A program made the position numbers and the translations under genes. The notes under the pieces are model-generated. The model was not told the DNA's origin. It saw only the letters and a program-made list of their open reading frames with translations, and did no database searches. 64,000 nt of DNA from an uncultured Mollicutes bacterium (GTDB lineage: Bacteria; Bacillota_I; Bacilli_A; Acholeplasmatales; Anaeroplasmataceae): contig UQGR01000003.1 in assembly GCA_900540705.1 (NCBI GenBank), positions 1 through 64,000 on the forward strand. Reading direction: 5' to 3'. Within the stretch, counting starts at the first letter, position 1; each line of letters begins with the position of its first letter. Shown here one piece after another: positions 8,343-16,660 of the stretch.

Positions 8343-9699
8343 CATAGATGTAATCTACAAAGAGACAAGAGCCAATTGTATCATTTGTTATCAGGAGCAC
8401 CTTTGTAATATTTTAGAATTTATGAAGGATTTTTATCCAAAGCTTGAACATGATACGGACTCAGATATTGATGAAATGTTTCCAGGTATTTGCAAAAAAA
8501 TTGTAGATGATGAGGATATAGTAATAAGTCTTGTATTTTCAGGCTTATTAATTGCCTATCGAAACAAGCAGTTTTATGCCTTTGATTTATCCAAAGCTCC
8601 CTCTAGACAGACGGGAGATTCCATTGCAGAGCCTGACAACGTAATGGGGTCTAGAGATGGCTTTGTAGAAAATTTTAAGGAAAATATTGCTTTAATCCGG
8701 ACTAGAGTGAAGGATGACCGTTTGTGTATTGATACCTTGACGATTGGTAGAAGAAGCAAGACGATTGTTTCTATCCTTTCCATAAAGGACATCCACAATG
8801 AAAAAATTAGAGAAAATTTAAAAAAGCATTTAGAGGAAATTGATATTGATGCCATTATCTCCATTGAGGATGTGATGGCCTACTTTCAAAAAAAGCATCT
8901 GTTCCCCTCCTATCATTATGTAGGAACGCCAGATACTGCCTGTAGACGGTTATACAATGGTGAATTTATATTAGTTATTGACCGAATTTGCATTGTAGTC
9001 TGTTTACCTACCACGCTTGCCTATGCATCTAGATTTAAAATAGATGGAATTAATATTCCTTTGTTTTCCTTTTTTGAACGATGGTTTGTTCTATTATCTG
9101 CCATCTTTTCCATCTTTTTTTGTGGGCTACTCGCGGCCTTTACGACAATCCAGATGGATAGTTTATCCTTAACCGTCTTATCTACACTTAAAATCTCTCA
9201 AAAAGGGATTTATTTGCCGATTTTTATGGAGATATTGATTGTTTTAGGTATGTTTGAGCTCTATTATTTGATTGGCTTTCGTCAGTCAAAAATCACAGTG
9301 TCCTCCACTATCGTCCTTATAGGCGGTTTAATCGTCGGTCAAAATTTAATTTCCTCAGGTATAGCAGGAGTTTTCATCATGACAGCGACCGCAATTTGCT
9401 TCTTGTTATCCTTTGTTGTAAGCTCGAATGTTACCAATATTGTAGCAATCAGTCTTGCCCGTCTAGTCATTTTGTTTTCCTCTTTATTTTACGGAATACT
9501 AGGAATTACCATTGCCAGTATATTTCTTGCCTGTTTTCTATATGATCAGAAGACATTGGATGTTCATTATTTCTATCCATTTTTACCCTTTGATGTACGA
9601 GGAATCCATAAATTCTTTTTATCCTCTTCGAATCTATCTATCACAAAAAGAGATAAGCCTTTGCATGTAAATAATAAAATCAGGAGGAAATTAAAATGA
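8320..9699 (+). CDS. gerAA: GerAA-type germinant receptor subunit
   Basis: 459 residues. A cytosolic N-terminal portion (about 1-240) is followed by several membrane helices (about 250-430) and a short basic tail, as in GerAA/GerBA/SpoVAF. Family-like features are the SLISFVFSGL-type segment at about 65-80 and GTPDTACRRLYNGEF near 205, which resembles the conserved TDRxxVxxxLLxGxxxIxxDG region. Together with GerAB and GerAC it forms the nutrient receptor of the spore inner membrane. GTG 8320 has AAAGGAG 7 nt upstream and overlaps gerAB. Confidence 0.88.
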   Translation: MLEKLRTNIDVIYKETRANCIICYQEHLCNILEFMKDFYPKLEHDTDSDIDEMFPGICKKIVDDEDIVISLVFSGLLIAYRNKQFYAFDLSKAPSRQTGDSIAEPDNVMGSRDGFVENFKENIALIRTRVKDDRLCIDTLTIGRRSKTIVSILSIKDIHNEKIRENLKKHLEEIDIDAIISIEDVMAYFQKKHLFPSYHYVGTPDTACRRLYNGEFILVIDRICIVVCLPTTLAYASRFKIDGINIPLFSFFERWFVLLSAIFSIFFCGLLAAFTTIQMDSLSLTVLSTLKISQKGIYLPIFMEILIVLGMFELYYLIGFRQSKITVSSTIVLIGGLIVGQNLISSGIAGVFIMTATAICFLLSFVVSSNVTNIVAISLARLVILFSSLFYGILGITIASIFLACFLYDQKTLDVHYFYPFLPFDVRGIHKFFLSSSNLSITKRDKPLHVNNKIRRKLK

Positions 9700-10709
9700 A
9701 AAAGCTTCAAATTTTTATTATATCGCTCTTCTTGGTTTTTGTTTTAGCTTCCTGTAATCAGTATAACATTTCAGAGGTATTATTTATTGCTAGTGTAGGT
9801 ATTGAAAAAAAGGAGGAAGGAGAAGAGAAATATTATGGATATTTCTACCTTCCCTTAAGTAGTGATATTGGGAAAACTGAAAATACTGAAAATAAAGGCA
9901 AAGGAGAATTTGCCAGAGTAGCAGGAAATACGATTTCTGATTTGTTTGAAAATCTTAAGGTTACTACCTCTCTTTCTTTAAATTTCAAGCATGTATCAAG
10001 TATTGTTTTAAATACAGAATTACTAGAAAAGGAATTTATTACCGAACTGTTTGATTTTATTAAATTTTCTTTAGAAATAGATTATAATTGTTATGTTTTT
10101 GCCACTAAGGAAAAGCTGTCAGATATATATAACTTTCAAAATCCAAATCAAGAAAGTGTGTTAAACTCAATTTTAGTTTCTACCAATGATGTCAGTGGTA
10201 TTTTTCAGGTGGCTTCTCCTATGCACTTTTTGGAATTTGCAAGAAAATATCATGGGCAAAGAAGTATTCTTTTACCAATGCTCAGTTTAGAAGAAATTTG
10301 GACTGTAGAAGATGAGAAGGTCAAAAACTTTCACATTCAAAGTGCAGTATATTATTTTAAAAATCAAGTGAAGGATGTCATTAAAAATCCTTCCAGTCCC
10401 TATATGCTCAGCATCGACCAGTTTGATGATAAAATAAAAGAAAATTCAATTTGCTTTAAAAATTACAAACTGAATCTTGATTTAAAAGAAAAGCCGACCC
10501 TTAAAATCAGCTTTAATTATGAGGTTTTTAAAACGGATAGTACATTGTCTAAGGATGCAGTTATTGAGTATGTCAAAGAAAAAGTTCAAGCTTATTTAGA
10601 AGAGTTTAAAGAGATTGATCCTTTAGATTTAGAATATTATTCCTATGTTTATGGAAAAACCTATACTTATGAAGATTTGACCATAGAGATTCGTCCAAAT
10701 ATCAATTAA
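9696..10709 (+). CDS. gerAC: GerAC-type germinant receptor lipoprotein
   Basis: 337 residues. A type II signal peptide ends in the lipobox VLASC, placing lipidated Cys at residue 20. The body follows the Ger(x)C layout: ISEVLFIASVGIEKKE near the start, the NTISDLFENLKVTTSLSLNFKHV block at about 80-100, and a C-terminal LDLEYYSYVYGK-type end. AGGAGG sits 8 nt before the ATG and the start overlaps gerAA by 4 nt. The stop overlaps the stop of the convergent Ig-like gene by 3 nt, with no terminator visible between them. Confidence 0.88.
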   Translation: MKKLQIFIISLFLVFVLASCNQYNISEVLFIASVGIEKKEEGEEKYYGYFYLPLSSDIGKTENTENKGKGEFARVAGNTISDLFENLKVTTSLSLNFKHVSSIVLNTELLEKEFITELFDFIKFSLEIDYNCYVFATKEKLSDIYNFQNPNQESVLNSILVSTNDVSGIFQVASPMHFLEFARKYHGQRSILLPMLSLEEIWTVEDEKVKNFHIQSAVYYFKNQVKDVIKNPSSPYMLSIDQFDDKIKENSICFKNYKLNLDLKEKPTLKISFNYEVFKTDSTLSKDAVIEYVKEKVQAYLEEFKEIDPLDLEYYSYVYGKTYTYEDLTIEIRPNIN

Positions 10710-11605
10710 CGTCTTTTCCAATAGAGAAAGCATCCTAATAGAAAAAGAACCCCAAGGATGATACAGGTAATTAGACTAACCATAGGAAATGCTTGATTTT
10801 GTTGAGAAACTTCTATTTGAATTTTTAGTAGACCATAATACTTTATAAAGGTTCCATCCTTATAACTGGTATTTATACAGAGCTTATAAATACCAGTTTT
10901 TTCTTTCGAAAAATAATTACTTTCTAGGTGGATGGTTTCATAATCCGAGCTTATTAGATTTTTTTGTAATGCATAGGCTATGATTTCTGCTTCTGTAGGT
11001 AGAGTCTGGGTGAATTCTAGGGTGGTGGTGAGCAATTCCTCCGTTATACTTTGATAGGCGTGAAGAAGCAGACTTTGTGGCTTGGATTTGTTGGTAGAGC
11101 TATCTATGGCATAGATCTTGAGAATATAGTTTCCAGGGCCTTGTTCTAGGTTTTCTATTCCCTCATAAATGATTTGATGAAATTCTGTATCTAAATTGTC
11201 CTTAAGTATGAGGTTGTCCTGAATTTGTTCCATATAGTTTGGATTAGATAAATCAATGGTTAGCTCGGGATGAATTAAAGAAAGTTCAGGCGCTATGAAA
11301 TCTCGGACGGAGATGATATCCTCTAGAACAGTTGTATTATTTTGCGAGTTCGTTACAGAAACGGTCAAAGCATAGTCCTTTACGAGACAGGTTGTTTCAT
11401 CATAGTCTGTTAGAAAGGTCAACTGGTTTGTGATATCTCCATCTAAGTAATCCTTCGCCTGGTATTTTTCTTTAATTTCCATTAATGGGGTTGGATTAGC
11501 ATAATCTACGATATGAACATAGGCATACTTTTTCGCGTTGGCAGAAACTACACCAAAGCTTAGACTAAGAAACAGAAGAATTAGAATAAGGCTAAGCTTT
11601 CTCAT
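10706..11605 (-). CDS. Secreted, C-terminally membrane-anchored Ig-like (DUF5011-type) protein
   Basis: About 299 residues. The signal peptide starts MRKLSLILILLFL, and an Ig-like domain contains DYLDGDITNQL and RDFIAPELSL, the landmarks of DUF5011 domains (DGDIT ... D..AP). A second degenerate module follows. The C-terminal helix GVLFLLGCFLYWKRR forms a membrane anchor with positive stop-transfer residues. ATG 11605 is chosen because the signal peptide begins there; an upstream in-frame Met would put 18 extra hydrophobic residues before it. The gene overlaps the end of the larger paralogue by 14 nt, so the two are coupled and likely arose by duplication. Confidence 0.75.
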   Translation of the reverse strand: MRKLSLILILLFLSLSFGVVSANAKKYAYVHIVDYANPTPLMEIKEKYQAKDYLDGDITNQLTFLTDYDETTCLVKDYALTVSVTNSQNNTTVLEDIISVRDFIAPELSLIHPELTIDLSNPNYMEQIQDNLILKDNLDTEFHQIIYEGIENLEQGPGNYILKIYAIDSSTNKSKPQSLLLHAYQSITEELLTTTLEFTQTLPTEAEIIAYALQKNLISSDYETIHLESNYFSKEKTGIYKLCINTSYKDGTFIKYYGLLKIQIEVSQQNQAFPMVSLITCIILGVLFLLGCFLYWKRR

Positions 11606-13163
11606 AATGCTTATGACAGAAGAAAAAGATAACTCCAAATAAAATAGGAAGAAGTGCAAAACTCCATAACCAAAGGAATGAAGGGCTTTGTGGTTCCTTA
11701 GCTTCTTTTATAGGAGTAAACAGATGAAGCTTGACACTTCCATTTTTTATTTCCCCATTCTCCATTGTTTCTGTGAAGGATAAGGTATAGATTTCCTCCT
11801 CTGACTTTTCCTCTATAAGGGAAGAAGAAAGCTCTACTGTTGTTGCATCAGGACTTAGAATCCCCGCTTCCTTCAGCATGGCTATAATCTGTTCTGAGGT
11901 GTAGGAAATGCCTAGTTCAATATATAAGGTTTGATTTACCATAATAATAGGAGACGTAGTATCTAGGAGATAATAACTAAAGGTGTTCGTTCCAATGTTT
12001 CCTGCTTTATCCTCTGCCTCTATAGTTATTTGATATCTCTTTCCTTGTTCACCATTGCACGTATTTTCTATAATCCGGATATTTTCCTCGAAGATTGCAT
12101 CATAGTTATCCTCTACAAGAAGGAGAGCTTTAATTTCTTCGTCAGTTAAAATATGGTTGGCGGTTATCTCATTCCCTCCTGCAGCTAAAAGAATCGTCGG
12201 TGGTGTTTTATCCTTGATATGAATGGTTAGAGTCTTAGTCTCAGAAATATTTCCCAGCTTATCCTTAGCATAAGCTGAGATGGTATAGGTTCCTACGGTA
12301 TTATAATTATCCTGATAGGTATCTACAAAATAGATTTCTAATTCCTCATTAGAGGTATAATTATCCTCAAATGAAAAATAGGCTTTAGCCTCCTCTGAAA
12401 GAAATTCTTTGTGAACCTCCTGTTCTATTTCGCTTTTAATAAGATTGATAGAAGGTGGAGTGAAGTCTCTAACGATTATGTAATCCACAGAGGACATCTT
12501 GTTTCCTGCCTGATCACAGACAGTGGCCATAATATAGTAGGTTCCAATAGGAGAAGAGGTGTCCACATAATTGGTTTCGAATTGGATGGCGTTTGTAATA
12601 TCTCCATCTACATTATCTCTAGCAGAATAGCGGTTTTGAATTTCTAAAAGAGGAGTTCTTTTATCTACATTGACAAAATGTGTCATCCCTCCTGAAATTT
12701 GTAAATCCTGTTTGGTTTCCTCTACCTCAAGGTAATTACAAAACATATGTTCTAATTCATGGTTGATGTTTAGGATTGCAGCACTATTTACGGTTAAAAA
12801 AGCTATTCCCCTTTTTAAGGTGTCTTCACTTACGAGATCTCCCATTCTTTGAGCCATAGCCTGGATTTGGGCGTGGTATTGGAAATCAAAGGGAAGCTCC
12901 TCTCCAAACACAGCCGTGTCTATTCCAGTGTCCCCTTCTACTAAGAAATAGGCAAAATCTCCTTTGAAATTGGATTCTAGTACCTGGCTTTCTCCAACAA
13001 AGATATAATATCCTTTGTTTAAAATATAGTAATCTCCAGGCTTACATACTTTGTTGACAAATAATGTTTTTTCACAGACAGCGGCATCTGCCTTAGGAAG
13101 ATTATTTTGGATAAGACAGAAGAATAAGAGAATCATAGTTAAAGTGTATATTATTTTTTTCAT
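11592..13163 (-). CDS. Exported multi-Ig (DUF5011-type) surface protein with C-terminal anchor
   Basis: 523 residues: signal peptide (1-28), an unrecognised N-terminal domain (about 30-165), and about three Ig-like repeats. The first repeat holds DNVDGDITNAI, and the repeats are joined by RDFTPPSI, KDKTPPTI and LDTTSPII, the linkers typical of DUF5011/HYR-like repeats. The C-terminus has a hydrophobic helix and KHYEKA tail, anchoring it in the membrane. AAAGGA precedes the ATG. It is a likely extracytoplasmic structural or adhesive protein. It lies next to the ger operon but on the opposite strand, so a link to spores is only positional. Confidence 0.78.
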   Translation of the reverse strand: MKKIIYTLTMILLFFCLIQNNLPKADAAVCEKTLFVNKVCKPGDYYILNKGYYIFVGESQVLESNFKGDFAYFLVEGDTGIDTAVFGEELPFDFQYHAQIQAMAQRMGDLVSEDTLKRGIAFLTVNSAAILNINHELEHMFCNYLEVEETKQDLQISGGMTHFVNVDKRTPLLEIQNRYSARDNVDGDITNAIQFETNYVDTSSPIGTYYIMATVCDQAGNKMSSVDYIIVRDFTPPSINLIKSEIEQEVHKEFLSEEAKAYFSFEDNYTSNEELEIYFVDTYQDNYNTVGTYTISAYAKDKLGNISETKTLTIHIKDKTPPTILLAAGGNEITANHILTDEEIKALLLVEDNYDAIFEENIRIIENTCNGEQGKRYQITIEAEDKAGNIGTNTFSYYLLDTTSPIIMVNQTLYIELGISYTSEQIIAMLKEAGILSPDATTVELSSSLIEEKSEEEIYTLSFTETMENGEIKNGSVKLHLFTPIKEAKEPQSPSFLWLWSFALLPILFGVIFFFCHKHYEKA

Positions 13164-13246
13164 AAGGTCCTTTCTTTATTCGCTACATTTTTTTGTGCTT
13201 CAATTAAAGTATTGCCAAAAAATAATTTTTTTTAAAAGAATTTAGA

Positions 13247-13274
13247 TTGACTTATTAGAAAAGTGAGATATAAT
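13247..13274 (+). promoter_or_regulatory. Promoter of the fluoride-riboswitch transcript
   Basis: TTGACT (13247-13252) and TATAAT (13269-13274) with a 16-nt spacer. The expected transcription start at about 13281 coincides with the first base of the riboswitch aptamer. Confidence 0.85.
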
Positions 13275-13281
13275 AAAACTC

Positions 13282-13340
13282 GGGAATGATGTCTCCCTTG
13301 TGGATAACAAAACCGCTGAAGCAGCTGATGACGTCTATGG
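13282..13340 (+). ncRNA. Fluoride riboswitch (crcB motif)
   Basis: The aptamer fits the crcB motif. Helix P1 GGGA (13282-13285)/TCCC (13294-13297) encloses the loop ATGATGTC. The conserved segment AAACCGC leads into a short hairpin, then GCTGATG (13324-13330) and the GACGTC (13330-13335) that pairs with GATGTC (13288-13293) to form the pseudoknot. An extra small hairpin TTGT/ACAA sits between P1 and P2. Downstream, GATAAC (13303-13308) can pair with GTTATC before the T-rich run at 13364-13374, giving a possible terminator as expression platform. The gene it controls is a cation:proton antiporter, a known class of fluoride-riboswitch target. Confidence 0.83.
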
Positions 13341-13396
13341 TTTTTTAATCATGGAGTTATCGGCTTTTTATTTTGGATGTTTAAGGAGTGAGAGAT

Positions 13397-14614
13397 ATGT
13401 TTTTAAGCTTATGTATGATTTTTACTTTCGGGATATTAGGTGGTATTTTGTTTGAGAAGATTAAGCTTCCCAAGCTCATTTGGTATTTAATTTTAGGGAT
13501 ATGCTTAGGACCATCCTTATTTAATCTAGTTGATTCTAATTTACTGAGGATATCCTCTTATTTAAGACAAATTGCCTTAGTCATTATTTTAACTCGTTCT
13601 GGGTTATCCTTAGATTTAAAGACGTTAAAACAGATTGGCAGACCTGCCGTGCTGCTATGCTTTGTTCCTGCATGCTTAGAAATGATTGGCGTTGTCATTT
13701 TTGCACCTATATTTTTACATATTTCCTATGTGGAGGCCCTGCTACTTGGAAGTGTTTTGGCTGCAGTATCTCCGGCTATTGTCGTTCCTAGAATGATTAA
13801 GCTTAAGGAAGAAGGCTATGGACAATCTGTTCCAGAACTAGTTATGGCAGGTGCCTCCTGTGATGATATTTTTGTTATTGTATTATTCTATTCCTTTAAA
13901 AATCTTGTAGGCTTACAGACACTCAATCCTCTCACCCTCTTGCAGATTCCTTTAAGTATAGGATTAGGGATTCTTATGGGACTTATTGTAGGAAGTATTT
14001 TAGCATTATTATTTAAAAAAATTAAGATTTATCCTATTGGGAAGGTTATTTTATTGTTAGGAATTTCCTTTGGTATGCTTGCTATAGAAACAGCAGTTAA
14101 GGAATATCTATCTATTTCATCCTTGCTAGGAATTATTGTGGTTGCAGTTATTTTAAAATACAAACAAAAGGATATGGCGGTTGAAATTCAAAAAAGCTAT
14201 AATCATTTATGGAGTGGGTTTGAAATTCTTTTATTTGTGCTAGTGGGATGTGCTACAGATATCCATTATGCATTTTCAAAAGAAGGTGGGATTTTATTAG
14301 GTATCATCATATTGGCACTTATCTTCCGCTCCTTAGGTGTTTTTCTTTGTGTTATAGCAACTAAATTCACTTGGAAAGAAAAGCTGTTTATCGTATTATC
14401 TTATCTTCCCAAGGCTACTGTTCAGGCTTCTATCGGTGGTATTGCCTTGAGTGAGGGTTTAGCTTGTGGAACTATAGTGTTAACTGCTGCTGTGATTTCT
14501 ATTTTATTTACAGCTCCTATTGGAGCCATTCTAATGGATTTTTCTTATAAAAAATTGCTCAACCGAAGTAGTCTAAGCATGGAAACTTCAGAAAATCAAA
14601 TAATGCAACTTTAA
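13397..14614 (+). CDS. Cation:proton antiporter (CPA family) under fluoride riboswitch control
   Basis: 405-residue protein with 11-13 hydrophobic helices of the Na+/H+ exchanger superfamily. The N-terminal GGILFEKIKLPKLIWYLILG is typical of the family. AVSPAIVVP and the later GASCDDIFV carry the polar and acidic residues of the exchange centre. ATG 13397 is used: AAGGAG ends 8 nt upstream, whereas GTG 13388 overlaps that site. Antiporters of this kind are recurrently placed behind fluoride riboswitches and are thought to help cells cope with fluoride or the accompanying acid load. Whether this protein moves F- itself is not known. Confidence 0.85.
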   Translation: MFLSLCMIFTFGILGGILFEKIKLPKLIWYLILGICLGPSLFNLVDSNLLRISSYLRQIALVIILTRSGLSLDLKTLKQIGRPAVLLCFVPACLEMIGVVIFAPIFLHISYVEALLLGSVLAAVSPAIVVPRMIKLKEEGYGQSVPELVMAGASCDDIFVIVLFYSFKNLVGLQTLNPLTLLQIPLSIGLGILMGLIVGSILALLFKKIKIYPIGKVILLLGISFGMLAIETAVKEYLSISSLLGIIVVAVILKYKQKDMAVEIQKSYNHLWSGFEILLFVLVGCATDIHYAFSKEGGILLGIIILALIFRSLGVFLCVIATKFTWKEKLFIVLSYLPKATVQASIGGIALSEGLACGTIVLTAAVISILFTAPIGAILMDFSYKKLLNRSSLSMETSENQIMQL

Positions 14615-14651
14615 GTTGCTAAAAATAAGTGCATTAGCAATTTAGAGTTGG

Positions 14652-14680
14652 TGGATTTTAGAGTATATCATTTTTATAAT
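14652..14680 (+). promoter_or_regulatory. Probable promoter of the XRE regulator
   Basis: Perfect TATAAT at 14675-14680 with a poor TGGATT -35 17 nt upstream. It overlaps a possible ATG at 14679, arguing for a later start. Confidence 0.5.
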
Positions 14681-14708
14681 GAATATTGAAAGAAGGGAAG
14701 GAATGTTT

Positions 14709-15668
14709 ATGAATCTTGCAAAAAATTTACAGGTATTAAGAAAAAACAAAAAAATAACTCAGGAGGAGGTTGCTGAGCGTTTAGGTGTTTCTAGACAATC
14801 TGTTTCCAAATGGGAGACGGGAGAAGGCTATCCTGAAATGGATAAGCTACTTTTACTGAGTGATTGGTTTGGTGTTTCTGTAGATGAGCTTCTGCGTGGT
14901 GATTTGCAGAAAGAGGAGTATCAGGAGGAGCCTATAAAAAGAAATGAAGGCTTTTGTAAGTTGATTAATCAATTTTCAGTAGCTATAGTGATAGGTGTAT
15001 TTTTGATCCTTTTAGGTGTTGCTGGGTGTGTGGCTCTAAATGGTTATGCAATGGTCTGCGAGGAGGCTATGAGAGATGTCTTAGGAATTCTTAGCTCTGT
15101 AATTATAATTGTTTTTGTTGCCGCTGCAGTCTTTTTATTTGTCTTATTTGGAATGACCTTTGAAAGATATAAAAAGGACCATCAAATTATGGAACAGCAA
15201 TTTACCGAAAAAGAAATTCAAAGCTTTTCAAAGCGATTTATTATATGGACAGCTGGACTAGTTTCAGGAATCCTCTTGGATGTTGTATTTCTAATTTTAC
15301 TTACCACATTAATAGATATGGGAGCTATAAAAATAGAAAATAAGGATGCAGGATCTTGTTATATAGTGGCCATATTCCTGTTTATTTTAGCTTGTATTGT
15401 TGGCAAACTTGTACATTTAGGCATTCAGCATCAAAAGTATGATATTTCAGAATATAACAAAAATAACAGAGTAAATTTTTCTTCAGACTTTTACTTTAGA
15501 TTAAGTGCCCTTTGTGGAGTTATGATGCTTTCTACAATTGTATTTTTAGTGTTAGGCTTTGTTTGGAATCTATGGCATCCAGGTTGGGTCTGCTTTCCAG
15601 TTGGGGGAATTCTGTGTGGAATCATCACTACCTTATTTAAAATTAAGGAAGTACCTTCTCAAAACTAA
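14709..15668 (+). CDS. XRE-family transcriptional regulator with membrane domain
   Basis: 319 residues. The N-terminal HTH_3 domain (about 1-60) reads LAKNLQVLRKNKKITQEEVAERL followed by VSRQSVSKWE; it was recognised by the classic Q-E-E-V-A-x-x-L and SRQ-x-VSKWE pattern. The rest holds about four membrane helices (about 95-300). Such HTH-membrane fusions are common in Firmicutes and probably sense envelope or metabolic signals. The start 14709 has AAGGGAAGGA upstream. Start 14703 is also possible; 14679 lies in the -10 box. Targets are unknown. Confidence 0.82.
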   Translation: MNLAKNLQVLRKNKKITQEEVAERLGVSRQSVSKWETGEGYPEMDKLLLLSDWFGVSVDELLRGDLQKEEYQEEPIKRNEGFCKLINQFSVAIVIGVFLILLGVAGCVALNGYAMVCEEAMRDVLGILSSVIIIVFVAAAVFLFVLFGMTFERYKKDHQIMEQQFTEKEIQSFSKRFIIWTAGLVSGILLDVVFLILLTTLIDMGAIKIENKDAGSCYIVAIFLFILACIVGKLVHLGIQHQKYDISEYNKNNRVNFSSDFYFRLSALCGVMMLSTIVFLVLGFVWNLWHPGWVCFPVGGILCGIITTLFKIKEVPSQN

Positions 15669-15694
15669 AATTTTACTCTCATTTACTCAATTTA

Positions 15695-15703
15695 TGATAT
15701 AAT
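15695..15703 (+). promoter_or_regulatory. Extended -10 promoter for the DUF6194/GNAT pair
   Basis: TGATATAAT (TGn-TATAAT) lies 24 nt before the ATG. No clear -35 is visible. Confidence 0.55.
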
Positions 15704-15726
15704 TTAAATTAGTGAGAGGATAACTT

Positions 15727-16167
15727 ATGAATCAGGAAGATATTTTAAAATATTGCTTATCATATTTAAAGGATGTTTTTTTAGTAGAAAGTTATGGAGA
15801 ACAAGCTCTATTTTATAATCCAGATCAACGTTTAAAAAGAGGAATATACGTCCTAACTATAAAGGATAAGGATGGTCCGAATGATAAGGCATCAGACCTA
15901 AATCGGGATGGCGTTTATCGGTTAAATATAGGTATTAGAAAAACCACCTTCCAAACTTTATTTAAAGAATTACCAAAGCGACCAAAGGCAGCTGAGGTTG
16001 TAAATATGGAGTATGATTATACGGTACTTAACCAGATATTGCCACATCCCGTTTACGCTTGGATGGGCTGGATTTCCATCTTAAATCCTGAAAACATAAA
16101 GGAAATAGAACCCTATATTTTAGAAGCATATGCTTATGCAAAGGAAAAATTTGGAGGAAAAAAATGA
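15727..16167 (+). CDS. DUF6194-like small protein
   Basis: 146 residues, soluble, with no signal. The order of blocks is DRDGVYRLNIGI (about 60-70), a central FxxLFxxLP region, then HPVYAWMGWISILNP and a C-terminal helix ending in YAYAKEKFGGKK. This matches the DUF6194 family as I remember it. The family appears related to MmcQ/YjbR-like folds. No biochemical role is assigned. It is translationally coupled to the next GNAT gene by a 4-nt overlap. Confidence 0.65.
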   Translation: MNQEDILKYCLSYLKDVFLVESYGEQALFYNPDQRLKRGIYVLTIKDKDGPNDKASDLNRDGVYRLNIGIRKTTFQTLFKELPKRPKAAEVVNMEYDYTVLNQILPHPVYAWMGWISILNPENIKEIEPYILEAYAYAKEKFGGKK

Positions 16168-16604
16168 AGGTTATTGAGTTTGAAAATGAAGATTACGTCA
16201 AGTCAGCCTTAAAAAATTGTAATTGGGATGCAGGAGCATTTCTTCATTCTTTGATAGAGGAAAATAGAAGAGATATATTGGGCTGGAACTATATTTTTGC
16301 CTTAGTGGAAAATGAAAAAGTTATATCCTATTGTACACTTTCCCAAAAGGATTGTGTGGAGGATGATAGTTTATATCCTTGGATTGGTTTTGTCTTTACT
16401 ATGGAGGAATATAGAGGTCATCGTTATTCTGAGGTAATCATAAAACATGCTTTAGAAAAAGCTTCATCTTTAGGTTTTGACAAAGTTTATCTAGCAACAG
16501 ATCATATAGGATTATATGAGAAATATGGCTTTCAATATTTAGAAACAAGAAAGGACATTTATAACGAAGATTCCAGAATTTATTGGATTGAGATGAAACC
16601 ATAA
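16164..16604 (+). CDS. GNAT-family N-acetyltransferase
   Basis: 146 residues with the GNAT layout. Strand 4 and motif A appear as PWIGFVFTMEEYRGHRYSEVI (the pyrophosphate-binding R-G-x-x-x-S/A variant). Motif B follows as DKVYLATDHIGLYEKYGF, where the Y-x-x-GF ending is typical. It transfers an acetyl group from acetyl-CoA to an unknown amine. Its ATG overlaps the preceding gene's stop by 4 nt, and a bidirectional terminator follows. Confidence 0.85.
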   Translation: MKVIEFENEDYVKSALKNCNWDAGAFLHSLIEENRRDILGWNYIFALVENEKVISYCTLSQKDCVEDDSLYPWIGFVFTMEEYRGHRYSEVIIKHALEKASSLGFDKVYLATDHIGLYEKYGFQYLETRKDIYNEDSRIYWIEMKP

Positions 16605-16621
16605 ATCATAAATTTTAGTTG

Positions 16622-16658
16622 AGAAAAAGGAGAGATATTTGTTCTCTCCTAATTTTTA
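16622..16658. terminator. Bidirectional terminator between GNAT and MBL genes
   Basis: Stem AGGAGAGA (16628-16635) pairs with TCTCTCCT (16643-16650). T-rich tracts follow on the plus strand and A-rich tracts precede, serving the convergent minus-strand gene. Confidence 0.85.
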
Positions 16659-16660
16659 TA

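Noticed and set aside
14595..14625. GCAACTTTAAGTTGC palindrome after the antiporter
   Set aside because: No loop of usable size and no T run follows, so not called as a terminator.
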